A stretch of DNA of 64,000 bases. Origin: Bacteroidota bacterium. GTDB lineage: Bacteria; Bacteroidota; Bacteroidia; Chitinophagales; Chitinophagaceae. This document shows positions 18,813-29,433 of the stretch, piece by piece. The notes below the pieces were generated by a model. It searched no databases and was not told where the DNA came from. It saw only the letters and a list, made by a program, of their open reading frames with translations. The position numbers were made by a program, and so were the translations under genes. Each line of letters begins with the position of its first letter. The first letter of the stretch is position 1. The stretch spans positions 1-64,000 of the forward strand of contig SYIK01000010.1 of NCBI GenBank assembly GCA_005798905.1, given 5' to 3'.

Positions 18813-19724
18813 GTGAAACGATCAATTATCTATATTATCAATCCTATTTCTGGCACAAGGTCTAAAACATATCTTTGGAAAAAAATTGAAGAAAAAACAG
18901 AAAGAAAAAATATTCCTTATCAAATTTTTTCTTCTGTGTCAGATGGTGATTATTCTTTTCTTCATTCAATAATTCAAGAGAAAAATATAACAGACGTTGT
19001 TGTTGCTGGCGGCGATGGTACACTTAGCCAAGTTGTTGCTTCGCTTAAAAATTTTAATTTAAACTTCGGTATTATTCCATGTGGCTCCGGAAATGGACTA
19101 GCATTAGCTGCAAAAATTTCTACTAATTTTTCCAAGGCAATTGATACTGTGTTAACTAATAATGCATCTTTTATAGATGCTTTTTTTGTTAATAACCAAT
19201 TTGCTTGTATGCTTTGTGGATTGGGTTTTGATGCAAAAATTGCGAAAGATTTTGCAGGCAATCCCAATCGCGGGTTGATGACCTATTTAAAATTATGTAT
19301 GAAAAATTTTTGGAAAATGAAACCACACCCATTTGAAATACAAACAGGTGGTGACTCTTTAAAAACCAACGCGTATTTTATTAGCATTGCTAATAGCAAT
19401 CAGTTTGGAAACCACTTTACCATTGCTCCAAAAGCAAGTCTATCAGATGGTTTGTTAGATATTGTAATTGTACTCAACCAAAATAAGATAACACTTATTA
19501 TTCAACTACTTAAACAGCTCGTCGGTTGGAATAAATTACAATCAACTATTTCATTGCAAAACAAAAAAGGAATTGTCTATTTTCAAACTAATAAACTAAC
19601 AATTCGCAATTCTTCATTTGCTCCTCTCCACATAGATGGAGAACCTATTGAAACTTACAAACTGCTTACTGTTGAGATTAAGAAAAATTATTTCAAACTT
19701 ATTCAACCGGCTTTACCGCAATAG
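18813..19724 (+). CDS. Diacylglycerol/sphingosine kinase family lipid kinase (YegS-like)
   Basis: INPISGTRSK, VVAGGDGTLSQV, IPCGSGNGLA; ORF extends to 18711 but upstream part overlaps fabH; GTG 18813 proposed. Confidence 0.8.
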   Translation: MKRSIIYIINPISGTRSKTYLWKKIEEKTERKNIPYQIFSSVSDGDYSFLHSIIQEKNITDVVVAGGDGTLSQVVASLKNFNLNFGIIPCGSGNGLALAAKISTNFSKAIDTVLTNNASFIDAFFVNNQFACMLCGLGFDAKIAKDFAGNPNRGLMTYLKLCMKNFWKMKPHPFEIQTGGDSLKTNAYFISIANSNQFGNHFTIAPKASLSDGLLDIVIVLNQNKITLIIQLLKQLVGWNKLQSTISLQNKKGIVYFQTNKLTIRNSSFAPLHIDGEPIETYKLLTVEIKKNYFKLIQPALPQ

Positions 19725-21954
19725 TGTCTTCTTTATATAACAACTCCAACACGCTTTTAAAACTTTTTTGGTTTAGTATTGATTCCGACGATTTCATGAT
19801 TTGTTTTTTTTCTCTTCTAGAAAGATGAAAACTCATTGCTATTTTATCCTTTGTATTTTCCGCAGCATATTGAAAAATAATTTTATGAACAGCAGCTTTT
19901 TTATTGCGTGAATAATAACTTAACATATTGTTTTGAAAATATTCTTGCATATTGGGCCAATTGTGTTGCAATACTAAAAATGGTTTTGTAAAATGGTCTA
20001 CAAGATTATTGGTTGAATATGGATCTTCCCAAGCTCCTACAGGGCGGTCAATTAATTGAACTAATAATACACTGCTCGTATTTTGTGCAATCCAATCATC
20101 AAAAAAATTAAGAAATCGAAAAGTGGTTTCTGAACCATAATTATCTCTTATCCCTGCATCCATCACATCAATAATTGGATTGGAAGGAAGCCAAACATTA
20201 GGCATTGCTACAGGAAAAGTAGCATTCATTCTTAATGCGGAAAGTACACGTAAATTAAATGGATTTTGTTTCTCAAAAAAAGTAACAAAGTCAACTACAT
20301 CTGGTCCAAAATTCGAACTTACAGAAGAATCGTGCGTATCACTCATCATAAATCGAACAGGCTGCGTACTTATAATTACTTGTCGACCATCGCGTGTAAT
20401 TACCGAATTAAAAAAAGTTAAAGGAATTTCAGCATTCGCTTCTACGTCTTTATAAGATAAAAGGGATTTATCTAATAATCCATTTGTGCTTTCGTTTAGT
20501 TTTGATTCGAAAGAATAAGCTCGATCTTTTACGTATTGATAACCCCCAATATTAAATTTCAATGCAGGTGAAATAATATCTCTGGCAACAAAAGCAGTAA
20601 ACAGAGGGTTCAACAAATCCTCAGCAATGTCATCAACATATTTACTCGATTGTAAATTTATTTTCTCATTTTGCAGTCGACGTAAATAAAGTTCTCTGAA
20701 ATAGGTTGCTCCAATCATCCCTCCTGATGCTCCTGTAATTAGAAAAGTTTTTTTCATCCAATCTCCCTGTGTTATACTATCCAATTTTTGTAAAATACTC
20801 ATGGTAAAACTAGCACTACGATGACCACCTCCACTTGTATTTATCATCACAAGTACTGGTTTTTTTTCTCTTTGTTTTGCTTTCCATTTTTCTAATATCT
20901 GAATCATATTCAAACTATCAGCCTTGATGTTTTCGGCTGTATTTAATGCTAATAATGATTTTTTGCTGTATTCAGGTCTTTGTGACTTGTTTTGATAATT
21001 TAACCCATATGCTTTATTGCGCGGATCAATCCATCCTTCTTTATACGAAAAATTAAATGCTACAATTACAAAAACAAAAAATGGCAAACCCCATGTTTGT
21101 AAAAAATAACTAAAGGCTCCGAAAACTCCAATAAGTATAGCAAAAAAAATGGTGATGCTTGCTGCTGCAGGCAGTTGAAAAACTCGATTGTCCATTAAAA
21201 AACCAATACTAATTAAAAACAAAAAAGCAATAAACACAGTAAGTACTGCTGCAAAGTGATGGCGTTTTAAAATATTTTCAATAAAAGTTCGCGTGTAATG
21301 TGTAACATTCCTCACCTTATAAACACTCCATGGCGAATTGAGATACCACTCTACTTTTATTATTCTCGATTCATAAGATGGTGGTGTGGTCGGATTTAAG
21401 TGCATGCTGTATTCTTTTGGATTATTCATAGCAGGCATCATCTGACGAAGAATTGTTCGATCAGCCTGAAAAAAATATATAAACGAAACGGCAAAAATAA
21501 AAATAAGACCACATAAAAACCCGATTGCCAAAAACAAAATTTCAGTAACGGAGATAAGCTCTTTGTATTTATCGAATTGCCAAGCTTTGAAAAAATAAAA
21601 AATTAAAAAAACAACTGGGATACAAAAATTATTGATGCAATATTTTAGAAAGGGATTAGTTGTAGCTGCCAAAAAATTAAAGTGGCGGCTAAAAAGTATA
21701 AACCCAGTAATATTCCAGCTTATTATAAACATACCAATGGAAATTCCCACTATTGCCGCTCCAAAAGCATTTACATCTCCAAGATATTCTGGTGCTAAAA
21801 AAAGTGAATCTGCACCCAAGCGTTGCATAAAATTACTATCAATTGTACTAAATAAGATAAACCAAAACAGAAGCAAAATCTGGTGTTTCCGAAAATGTAG
21901 AAACAATAATTGTAGCGGAAAAGAATAAAAAATTCTTCTTAAATAAACTTTCAT
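19699..21954 (-). CDS. Membrane-embedded patatin-like phospholipase
   Basis: GGGHRSASF, GASGGMIGA (GxSxG), DAGIRDN; hydrophobic N-terminal half; ATG at 21952-21954. Confidence 0.75.
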   Translation of the reverse strand: MKVYLRRIFYSFPLQLLFLHFRKHQILLLFWFILFSTIDSNFMQRLGADSLFLAPEYLGDVNAFGAAIVGISIGMFIISWNITGFILFSRHFNFLAATTNPFLKYCINNFCIPVVFLIFYFFKAWQFDKYKELISVTEILFLAIGFLCGLIFIFAVSFIYFFQADRTILRQMMPAMNNPKEYSMHLNPTTPPSYESRIIKVEWYLNSPWSVYKVRNVTHYTRTFIENILKRHHFAAVLTVFIAFLFLISIGFLMDNRVFQLPAAASITIFFAILIGVFGAFSYFLQTWGLPFFVFVIVAFNFSYKEGWIDPRNKAYGLNYQNKSQRPEYSKKSLLALNTAENIKADSLNMIQILEKWKAKQREKKPVLVMINTSGGGHRSASFTMSILQKLDSITQGDWMKKTFLITGASGGMIGATYFRELYLRRLQNEKINLQSSKYVDDIAEDLLNPLFTAFVARDIISPALKFNIGGYQYVKDRAYSFESKLNESTNGLLDKSLLSYKDVEANAEIPLTFFNSVITRDGRQVIISTQPVRFMMSDTHDSSVSSNFGPDVVDFVTFFEKQNPFNLRVLSALRMNATFPVAMPNVWLPSNPIIDVMDAGIRDNYGSETTFRFLNFFDDWIAQNTSSVLLVQLIDRPVGAWEDPYSTNNLVDHFTKPFLVLQHNWPNMQEYFQNNMLSYYSRNKKAAVHKIIFQYAAENTKDKIAMSFHLSRREKKQIMKSSESILNQKSFKSVLELLYKEDTIAVKPVE

Positions 21955-22034
21955 AGTTATAAAAATGACTACAAAAAATCGGTCATTTAAATATACTACA
22001 AATCTTCCCTTTGTGAAAAATTTTTTTTGATTAA

Positions 22035-23093
22035 TTAACTTCTTGCTTTTTTGGTTGAGGAAATAAAAAGCATCCAAACAAATGAAAGCAGGAGAAACAT
22101 TGCCACCAGCTGATGCAACTGCGCAGTCCATTCAAAAACTCTCCAATTGTTTGGAACAATTTGCGAACTTGATAACAATGAAAAAACTCCTAACAATATT
22201 TGAACTAGGATTAAAATAATTGGCAACAACCTTGTTTTTGAAAATAAACTATTCATTTTTATTCGAAATGCTTTCCATGTCCAGATAATTATCATAACAA
22301 AAAGTAAGTACGCCAATATGCGATGTACAAAATGGATGATGATTTTATCTTCCATAAAGTCGATGAAATTTGCTGATAGCTGAGTTATTTTTTCTGGAAT
22401 TAACTCTCCGTTTATATCGGGCCAAGTTGGTGCTGCAGTTGCTGCTTTGTGCCCCGCCATCAATGCTCCATAAATTAATTGTACAGCAAGAATTGCAATT
22501 ATCGCAATAGAAAATTTGTACAATAAAGCTGTTTGTATTTTTTGTTTTTCATGAACAATAAGTTGCAACGCAAACCAAAAAGTATAACAAAGCAAACCCA
22601 TTGCAAAAATAAAATGCAATGCAAGTCGAATTGGTTTTACATAAATAGCATCACCAACAAGTCCGCTGGCAACCATTATCCAACCAATAGCTCCTTGTAA
22701 AAAACCCAATAGAAAAAGAATAATCAAGGGTTTTATCATCTGAGTTTTAAATCTTTTTTGCAACACAAAAATTATAAATGGAATGATAAAAACAAGTCCC
22801 ATCAACCTTGCCCAAAAACGGTGCAACCATTCCCAAAAGAAAATGAATTTGAAACCTTGTAGTTTAAAATCAAAATTTAAAAAAAGAAATTGCGGCGTTT
22901 GTTTATATTTTTCAAACTCTTCAATCCAGTTTTGTTCGCTTATTGGCGGAAGGGCTCCGGTAATTATATCCCACTCGGTAATAGACAACCCAGATCCAGT
23001 AAGTCTTGTAATTCCACCCAATAAAATTTGAACAAGTAGCATAGCAACTCCAGTCACAAGCCAGATGGCAACAGGTTTGGAAGAAGGAATCAT
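22035..23093 (-). CDS. Heme A synthase (COX15/CtaA family)
   Basis: GGITRLTGSGLSITEWDIITGALPP; WEWLHRFWAR; IYGALMAGHKA. Confidence 0.92.
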   Translation of the reverse strand: MIPSSKPVAIWLVTGVAMLLVQILLGGITRLTGSGLSITEWDIITGALPPISEQNWIEEFEKYKQTPQFLFLNFDFKLQGFKFIFFWEWLHRFWARLMGLVFIIPFIIFVLQKRFKTQMIKPLIILFLLGFLQGAIGWIMVASGLVGDAIYVKPIRLALHFIFAMGLLCYTFWFALQLIVHEKQKIQTALLYKFSIAIIAILAVQLIYGALMAGHKAATAAPTWPDINGELIPEKITQLSANFIDFMEDKIIIHFVHRILAYLLFVMIIIWTWKAFRIKMNSLFSKTRLLPIILILVQILLGVFSLLSSSQIVPNNWRVFEWTAQLHQLVAMFLLLSFVWMLFISSTKKARS

Positions 23094-23179
23094 TCGATTG
23101 AATTTTAAAAAAACAAAGTTAAGTTTACAATTTCTTAAAATAATTTATTGTTCTATTTTATTTAAGAACTTGCGCTAAA

Positions 23180-23773
23180 ATGCTACTACCCTTTTATCAA
23201 AATAAATTAATAGAAGCCGGTTGCGACGAAGCCGGGCGCGGCTGTTTTGCAGGACCTGTATTTGCTGCTGCGGTAATACTGCCAAAAAAAATTAACCACC
23301 CGCTGTTAAACGATTCAAAAAAACTGAATGAAAAACAGCGCAATGAAATGAGAAAATTTATTGAAAAAGAAGCGGTGAGTTTTTTTGTTTCTAGCATTAG
23401 CAATGAAGAAATTGACAACACAAATATTTTAAAAGCGTCAATAAAAGCGATGCACAATTCTGTTGTGCAACTAAATCCACAACCAGAACTTTTATTAATT
23501 GACGGCAATCGCTTTGTTCCATTCAATAAAATTCCGCATCGTTGCATTATTAAAGGTGATGGAATTTATACTTCCATTGCTGCGGCAAGCATATTGGCAA
23601 AAACTTATCGCGATGAATATATGTTACAACTTCACAAAGAGTTTCCATATTTTCATTGGAACTCGAATAAGGGCTATGGCACTGAAAAGCATCGCAAAGC
23701 AATTGAAGAATTTGGACTTTGTAAATACCACCGAAAAAGTTTTAAACTAATACCAGAAAAATTAATTCAATAG
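23180..23773 (+). CDS. rnhB: Ribonuclease HII
   Basis: AGCDEAGRGCFAGPVFAAAVIL, LLIDGNRF, KGDGIYTSIAAASILAK. Confidence 0.93.
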   Translation: MLLPFYQNKLIEAGCDEAGRGCFAGPVFAAAVILPKKINHPLLNDSKKLNEKQRNEMRKFIEKEAVSFFVSSISNEEIDNTNILKASIKAMHNSVVQLNPQPELLLIDGNRFVPFNKIPHRCIIKGDGIYTSIAAASILAKTYRDEYMLQLHKEFPYFHWNSNKGYGTEKHRKAIEEFGLCKYHRKSFKLIPEKLIQ

Positions 23774-23846
23774 AATTCCATCAATGCTTTTTAAAAAACG
23801 AATCCATCTTAATCGATTATATTTACTACACTTAAACTTCCTCGTC

Positions 23847-24860
23847 ATGAAAAATATTTTTATTTTTTTTACAGCAATGTTCCTTTTTGTTTCATGCAAC
23901 AACAATCAATGTAAAACGGTTGCTTCTTATTACAGTCACGACTCGGCCGGTGTTCGAACTGCCGGTGTAAAAATGATTCCGATTGAAACACCAATTGGAA
24001 AATTTAATGTTTGGACAAAAAGATTTGGCAACAATCCAAAAATAAAAGTGTTGCTACTTCATGGTGGACCTTCCTCTACACACGAATACCTTGAAGCATT
24101 TGAAAGTTTTTTTCCGCAGGAGGGATTTGAATTTTATGAATACGACCAGCTCGGCTCTTATTACAGCGATCAACCAACCGATAGTTCTCTTTGGACAATT
24201 GAAAGATTTGTGGAAGAAGTGGAACAAGTTAGAAAAACACTTGGATTAACCAAAGATAATTTTTATTTGTACGGAAACTCTTGGGGCGGAATGCTTGCGA
24301 TGGAATATGCATTTAAATATCAAAATAATTTAAAAGGTTTGATTATTAGTAATATGATGTCGAGCTGTCCCGATTATGGAAAATATGCAAACGATGTTTT
24401 GGCAAAACAAATGAAGCCAGAAGTTTTAAAAGAAATCAGAGAGATAGAAGCAAAACAAGATTTTGCAAATCCGCGCTACATGGAATTGTTGTTGCCGAAT
24501 TTTTATAAAGAACATCTTTGTCGGTTACAAGAATGGCCCGATGCGGTTAACCGTGCATTTAAACACACCAACAACGCAGTTTACGCGATGATGCAAGGTC
24601 CGAGTGAATTTGGTGTTGGAGGAAGATTGGTAAATTGGGATCGTTCAAAAGATTTGCCGCAGTTAAAAGTTCCCACGTTAACCATTGGTGCAAAACACGA
24701 TACGATGGATCCAAAACACATGGAATGGATGAGCACTCAAGTTCAAAATGGAAAATTTTTATTTTGTCCAAACGGAAGTCACATGAGCATGTGGGACGAT
24801 CAAGCAGTTTTTTTTGAAGGACTAATAAAATTTATTAAAGATGTTGATGCAGGAAACTAA
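23847..24860 (+). CDS. Proline iminopeptidase-family alpha/beta hydrolase lipoprotein
   Basis: LLLHGGPSSTHEYL, LYGNSWGGMLAMEYA; lipobox-like VSCNN; ORF opens at 23784, ATG 23847 likely. Confidence 0.85.
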   Translation: MKNIFIFFTAMFLFVSCNNNQCKTVASYYSHDSAGVRTAGVKMIPIETPIGKFNVWTKRFGNNPKIKVLLLHGGPSSTHEYLEAFESFFPQEGFEFYEYDQLGSYYSDQPTDSSLWTIERFVEEVEQVRKTLGLTKDNFYLYGNSWGGMLAMEYAFKYQNNLKGLIISNMMSSCPDYGKYANDVLAKQMKPEVLKEIREIEAKQDFANPRYMELLLPNFYKEHLCRLQEWPDAVNRAFKHTNNAVYAMMQGPSEFGVGGRLVNWDRSKDLPQLKVPTLTIGAKHDTMDPKHMEWMSTQVQNGKFLFCPNGSHMSMWDDQAVFFEGLIKFIKDVDAGN

Positions 24861-24879
24861 TTTCGTCTTCAAGAAAAAA

Positions 24880-25908
24880 TTAGTTAATCGTCCAAACTTC
24901 ATTACCTCTTAAAAGCTTATCGAGATCGGCAGGTTTTTTTGCTTTTGCAGCAGCAATTTGTTGTTCCATTACTTCTTCGTAACACTTTCTATCGGTTTCA
25001 TAAAACACACCAAAAGGTCGTGGTAAATGTCCTTCTGTTTTAGGGTCATCAAAAATGCGAACCAATATTTGTGCTTTGTAAATATCTTTTTCATCGTGTA
25101 TCCATAAATCATCCGCGCTGTAACCCTCTTCAAGGTTTACAACTTTTGGTGTAAATCCATCGAGCTTAATTCCTTTATTATTCCCAGCACCAAATAGTAA
25201 TGGTTTTCCTTGTTCAAGAAATAATACTTGTTCTGCTTTTGTCGATTTTTCAGTAAAAGTTTCAAAAGTGCCATCATTAAAAATATTACAGTTTTGATAA
25301 ATTTCTAAAAAAGATGCGCCTTTGTGTTGATGAGATCGAGTCAACATATTTTGTAAATGTTTTGGATCGCGATCCATGGAACGAGCTACAAATGTAGCAT
25401 CGGCGCCCAATGCCAATGCCAACGGATTAAACGGATGGTCGATACTTCCAAACGGTGTAGATTTTGTAACCTTATTTTCTTCTGACGTGGGAGAATATTG
25501 TCCTTTCGTCAAACCATAAATTTGATTATTGAAAAGTAAAACATTGAGATCAAAATTTCTTCGTAACAAATGTATAGTGTGATTCCCTCCAATACTCAAC
25601 CCGTCGCCATCGCCGGTTACAACCCAAACACTTAATTCAGGACGAGCCGCTTTCAATCCGCTTGCAATCGCAGTAGCCCGACCATGAATGGAGTGCATTC
25701 CGTAAGTATTCATATAATACGGAAATCGACTACTGCATCCAATGCCTGAAACAATAACAATATTTTCTTTTGGAACTCCAATTGTCGGCATCACTTTTTG
25801 TACTTGTGCCAAAATAGAATAATCGCCGCAACCTGGACACCAACGAACTTCCTGATCTGTTACAAAATCTTTTGCTGTTAAAACCGGAGCTGTAGTTACT
25901 TCACTCAT
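24880..25908 (-). CDS. 2-oxoacid:ferredoxin oxidoreductase beta subunit (KorB-like)
   Basis: RWCPGCGDYSIL, SGIGCSSRFPYYM, HGRATAIASGLKAA, TGDGDGLSIGGNH, TKGQYSPTS. Confidence 0.9.
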   Translation of the reverse strand: MSEVTTAPVLTAKDFVTDQEVRWCPGCGDYSILAQVQKVMPTIGVPKENIVIVSGIGCSSRFPYYMNTYGMHSIHGRATAIASGLKAARPELSVWVVTGDGDGLSIGGNHTIHLLRRNFDLNVLLFNNQIYGLTKGQYSPTSEENKVTKSTPFGSIDHPFNPLALALGADATFVARSMDRDPKHLQNMLTRSHQHKGASFLEIYQNCNIFNDGTFETFTEKSTKAEQVLFLEQGKPLLFGAGNNKGIKLDGFTPKVVNLEEGYSADDLWIHDEKDIYKAQILVRIFDDPKTEGHLPRPFGVFYETDRKCYEEVMEQQIAAAKAKKPADLDKLLRGNEVWTIN

Positions 25909-25952
25909 AAATTAAATATTCAATGCAAATTTAACAAATATCCTTAGTAGAA

Positions 25953-27749
25953 CTATACATTAAAACAATAACTTTTTGCAGCAATCATTTTATCTGCAAT
26001 TCTTCTACGAGCTGTTTTTGTATTAAAAGAATCTGTTTTTGTAAATCGTTTCAACCCTACCAAAATCATTCTTTGTTCATCACCATCCGCAAAGGAATTT
26101 ATTGCATCTTTCCCAGACTTATTGATTCGATCAGCTGCATCGTAAAGATAAGTTTGCAAAATATCAATATAGATACTGCTGGATGCTTCGCCTTGCATAT
26201 CTACAATTTTCATAACACGTAACAAAGTGCTTTCTGCATTGAAAGTTTCAATTGCCATATCCGCAATGTGCATTAATATTTCTTGCTCTCCTTCAATTTT
26301 CATCATTAGTTTTTGTACAGCAGCACCCGCTGTTAACAAAATCGCTTTTTTAAGATTTGCAACTAATTTTTTCTCCTTAGCAAACAAGCCATCTTCTTCT
26401 ACAGAAAAATCAGGAATACTCATCAATTCTTTTTGTACAGCCATTGCAGCAGTCATAATATCAAGTCGGCCTTGCATTGCGCGCTTTAATGTCATGTCCA
26501 AAATAAGTAGTCGATTAATTTCATTTGTTCCTTCATAAATTCGATTGATACGACTATCGCGATAAGCTCTTGAAATATTATATTCTGCACTAAAACCATT
26601 TCCTCCGTGAATTTGTACGCCTTCGTCCACTACATAATCCAACACTTCACTGCCATAAACTTTTAATATGGCGCACTCAATTGCATATTCTTCTGCTCCG
26701 CCAAGTAATGCATCATTAAAAGGAGTTCCGGTTGCAAGTAATTCTTGCTCTTTTGCATCAATCCAATTTGACGTTCGATACAAAGAACTTTCGCAAACAA
26801 AAACACGAATAGCCATTTCGGCTAATTTGTATTTTATTGCTCCAAAATTTGAAATTGATTGGTTGAATTGTTCTCTCGTTATTGCATATTCTACCGAACC
26901 GGTAATTGCCATTTTTGCACCGCCAATTACAGAGGCTCCCAATTTTAACCTTCCAAGATTTAAAATATTGAAAGCAATTTTATGCCCTTTGCCAATCTCT
27001 CCCAAAATATTTTCCACGGGTACCTTGCAATCTTGAAAATTTAATTGTACAGTAGAAGATCCTTGAATTCCCATTTTATGTTCTTCCGCACTTTGTGTAA
27101 ATCCTTCCGTTCCTCTTTCTACTATAAATCCTGTAAACGCCTTTCCATCCACTTTAGCAAAAACAGTATAAACATCTGCAAAACCACCATTTGTAATCCA
27201 ACATTTTTGTCCGTTCAAAATATAATGTTTGCCATCTTCGCTAAGTGTTGCTGTTGATTTTGCACCTAAGGCATCACTTCCGCTATTGGGTTCTGTTAAA
27301 CCATATGCACCAGCCCACTCACCGCTTATAAGTTTTGGAATATATTTTTCTTTTTGTGTTTGTGTACCAAAATATAAAATTGGCAACGAACCAATGCAAG
27401 TGTGTGCAGAAACTGCGACAGAAAATGAATGACCTGCGCCAAGCGCTTCGCTAACAAGTGTAGCAGTTACAAAATCTTTCCCTAGTCCGCCAAACTCCTC
27501 TGGACAAGAAGTTGCCAACAGTCCTTGTTCGCCAGCTTTTGTAACTAACGATTTCATGAGGCCAGGTTCAAGATTATCAATTCGATTCAAAATAGGAGTT
27601 ACTTCTTTTTCAAGAAACTGTATACACATATCCCGAATCATTTTTTGTTCTTCGGAAAAATTTTCTGGAGTAAACGTTTCTGAAAAAAGTGACTCTTTTA
27701 TTAACCACTCTCCACCCTTTACTACTGTTTGTTTTATGGAACCAATCAT
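25953..27749 (-). CDS. Acyl-CoA dehydrogenase
   Basis: YGLTEPNSGSDALG, YILNGQKCWITNG, QIHGGNGFSAEY...YRDSRINRIYEGTNEINR. Confidence 0.93.
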   Translation of the reverse strand: MIGSIKQTVVKGGEWLIKESLFSETFTPENFSEEQKMIRDMCIQFLEKEVTPILNRIDNLEPGLMKSLVTKAGEQGLLATSCPEEFGGLGKDFVTATLVSEALGAGHSFSVAVSAHTCIGSLPILYFGTQTQKEKYIPKLISGEWAGAYGLTEPNSGSDALGAKSTATLSEDGKHYILNGQKCWITNGGFADVYTVFAKVDGKAFTGFIVERGTEGFTQSAEEHKMGIQGSSTVQLNFQDCKVPVENILGEIGKGHKIAFNILNLGRLKLGASVIGGAKMAITGSVEYAITREQFNQSISNFGAIKYKLAEMAIRVFVCESSLYRTSNWIDAKEQELLATGTPFNDALLGGAEEYAIECAILKVYGSEVLDYVVDEGVQIHGGNGFSAEYNISRAYRDSRINRIYEGTNEINRLLILDMTLKRAMQGRLDIMTAAMAVQKELMSIPDFSVEEDGLFAKEKKLVANLKKAILLTAGAAVQKLMMKIEGEQEILMHIADMAIETFNAESTLLRVMKIVDMQGEASSSIYIDILQTYLYDAADRINKSGKDAINSFADGDEQRMILVGLKRFTKTDSFNTKTARRRIADKMIAAKSYCFNV

Positions 27750-27775
27750 ATAATTGTTTTTTGAAATTGAATAGT

Positions 27776-28216
27776 TTATTTAAGATTATCATATACTATT
27801 TGTAAAACTTCTTTGCACATTTCTACTTTTTCCGGCGCCACATTTTTTAATGCTTCTTCTAAAGTTGTTGTTGCTAATTGCATCGTTTGTTCTTGGAGTT
27901 TTACTGCTTGTTTTGTTAAAACAATTTTATTAATTCTTCGATCACTTTCCAATGACACACGTTTTACAAGATTTAACTTTTCTAAATTATCTACAAGCCT
28001 TGTGATGCTGGGCTTGTCTCTAAAAGTTGCATCGCACAATTCTTTTTGACTTTTTCCATCTTCTTTCCAAAGTTGATAAAGAACACTCCATTGTTCTATC
28101 GTAAGACTTACGCCAGCATTATTAAACTTTTTTTGCAATCGACGAGCAATAGCAATAGAAGCTTTTCCTGTTATAAAACTATAAATTTCTCCCTTTTTAA
28201 ATTGGTTGTTTGGCAT
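27776..28216 (-). CDS. MarR family transcriptional regulator
   Basis: LTIEQWSVLYQLWKEDGKSQKEL...DKPSITRLVDNLEKLNLVKRVSLESDRRINKIVLT. Confidence 0.88.
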   Translation of the reverse strand: MPNNQFKKGEIYSFITGKASIAIARRLQKKFNNAGVSLTIEQWSVLYQLWKEDGKSQKELCDATFRDKPSITRLVDNLEKLNLVKRVSLESDRRINKIVLTKQAVKLQEQTMQLATTTLEEALKNVAPEKVEMCKEVLQIVYDNLK

Positions 28217-28296
28217 ACAGTTGTTTATGCAACTATTCAAAGGTAGCAATCAATTTGAAACATCCAAAATTTTTACCTCATTTATTGAACATCGTT

Positions 28297-28304
28297 TAGA
28301 TTTG
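28297..28304 (+). promoter_or_regulatory. Candidate -7 element TAGATTTG 4 nt before GTG start
   Basis: matches TAnnTTTG. Confidence 0.4.
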
Positions 28305-28308
28305 CTTT

Positions 28309-29430
28309 GTGACAGTTTTTTTCTGCTTTTTATTGGGTATTCTTATTGCTTACACCTGTCTAATTCTTTACTACCGTAAGGGTTGGCGAATGCTTGAAAA
28401 TTTTATCCCATCTGTCGAAACCGATTCTGAAATAACAATTTCGGTAATTGTAGCTGCCCGAAATGAAGAAAAACGAATTGCCAATTTGTTGTCCTCATTA
28501 ATTTCACAATCATACCCTTCTTCTCTTTTTGAAATTATTGTGGTGAATGATCACTCCACCGACTTTACCGAAAAAATAGTGCAGCAATTTTCAACTGTGA
28601 AATTGATTTCATTAAACGAACCGGTTTTAAATTCTTATAAAAAAAAAGCAATTGAAGTTGGCATTGCAGCAGCAACTGGAAATTTAATTGTTACAATTGA
28701 TGCCGATTGCATTGCGCCAATAAATTGGCTAAAAACAATTTATGCTTTTAAAAAACAAACGAATTCTGTTTTCATTGCCGCACCGGTTGCCATTGAAGCC
28801 AATAATAGTTTTCTTCAAACATTTCAATCTTTGGACTTTATGGTTTTGCAGGGAATTACCGCGGCTTCCGTTCGATTGAAATTTCATAACATGTGCAACG
28901 GCGCTAATTTGGCTTACGACAAATCGGTATTTTATGAAGTAGATGGATTTTTTGGAATTGATCATATTTCATCCGGTGACGATATGTTGCTGATGCAAAA
29001 AATTGCAACAAAATATCCAAACCAAATTCAATACCTGCATTCAAAAGATGCGATTGTAACTACATCGCCCGTAAAAAAGTGGAAAGAATTTTTTCAACAA
29101 CGAATAAGATGGGCAAGTAAAGCAACGCAGTATCGAGATAAAAATATTTTTTTTGTACTTGTGTTGGTTTATTTATTGAACCTTTCCTTGTTTATTGCTT
29201 TAATAATGGGATTTTGGATGCAACTGTTTTGGTTCATTTTTTTATTTGCATGTATTGTAAAAGGAATTATTGAATATTTATTTGTTTATCCTGTTGCAAC
29301 ATTTTTTTCGAGAAAAAATTGGATGAACTTACTATTAATCTATCAACCCGCGCATATTTTATACACGCTCATCACAGGATGGCTTGGTGCTTTTGGAAAG
29401 TTTGAATGGAAAGGAAGAAGTGTAAAATAA
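28309..29430 (+). CDS. Family 2-like membrane glycosyltransferase
   Basis: ISVIVAARNEEKRIANLLSSL, VTIDADC, GDDMLLMQKI, QQRIRWASK. Confidence 0.88.
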   Translation: MTVFFCFLLGILIAYTCLILYYRKGWRMLENFIPSVETDSEITISVIVAARNEEKRIANLLSSLISQSYPSSLFEIIVVNDHSTDFTEKIVQQFSTVKLISLNEPVLNSYKKKAIEVGIAAATGNLIVTIDADCIAPINWLKTIYAFKKQTNSVFIAAPVAIEANNSFLQTFQSLDFMVLQGITAASVRLKFHNMCNGANLAYDKSVFYEVDGFFGIDHISSGDDMLLMQKIATKYPNQIQYLHSKDAIVTTSPVKKWKEFFQQRIRWASKATQYRDKNIFFVLVLVYLLNLSLFIALIMGFWMQLFWFIFLFACIVKGIIEYLFVYPVATFFSRKNWMNLLLIYQPAHILYTLITGWLGAFGKFEWKGRSVK

Positions 29431-29433
29431 CTA

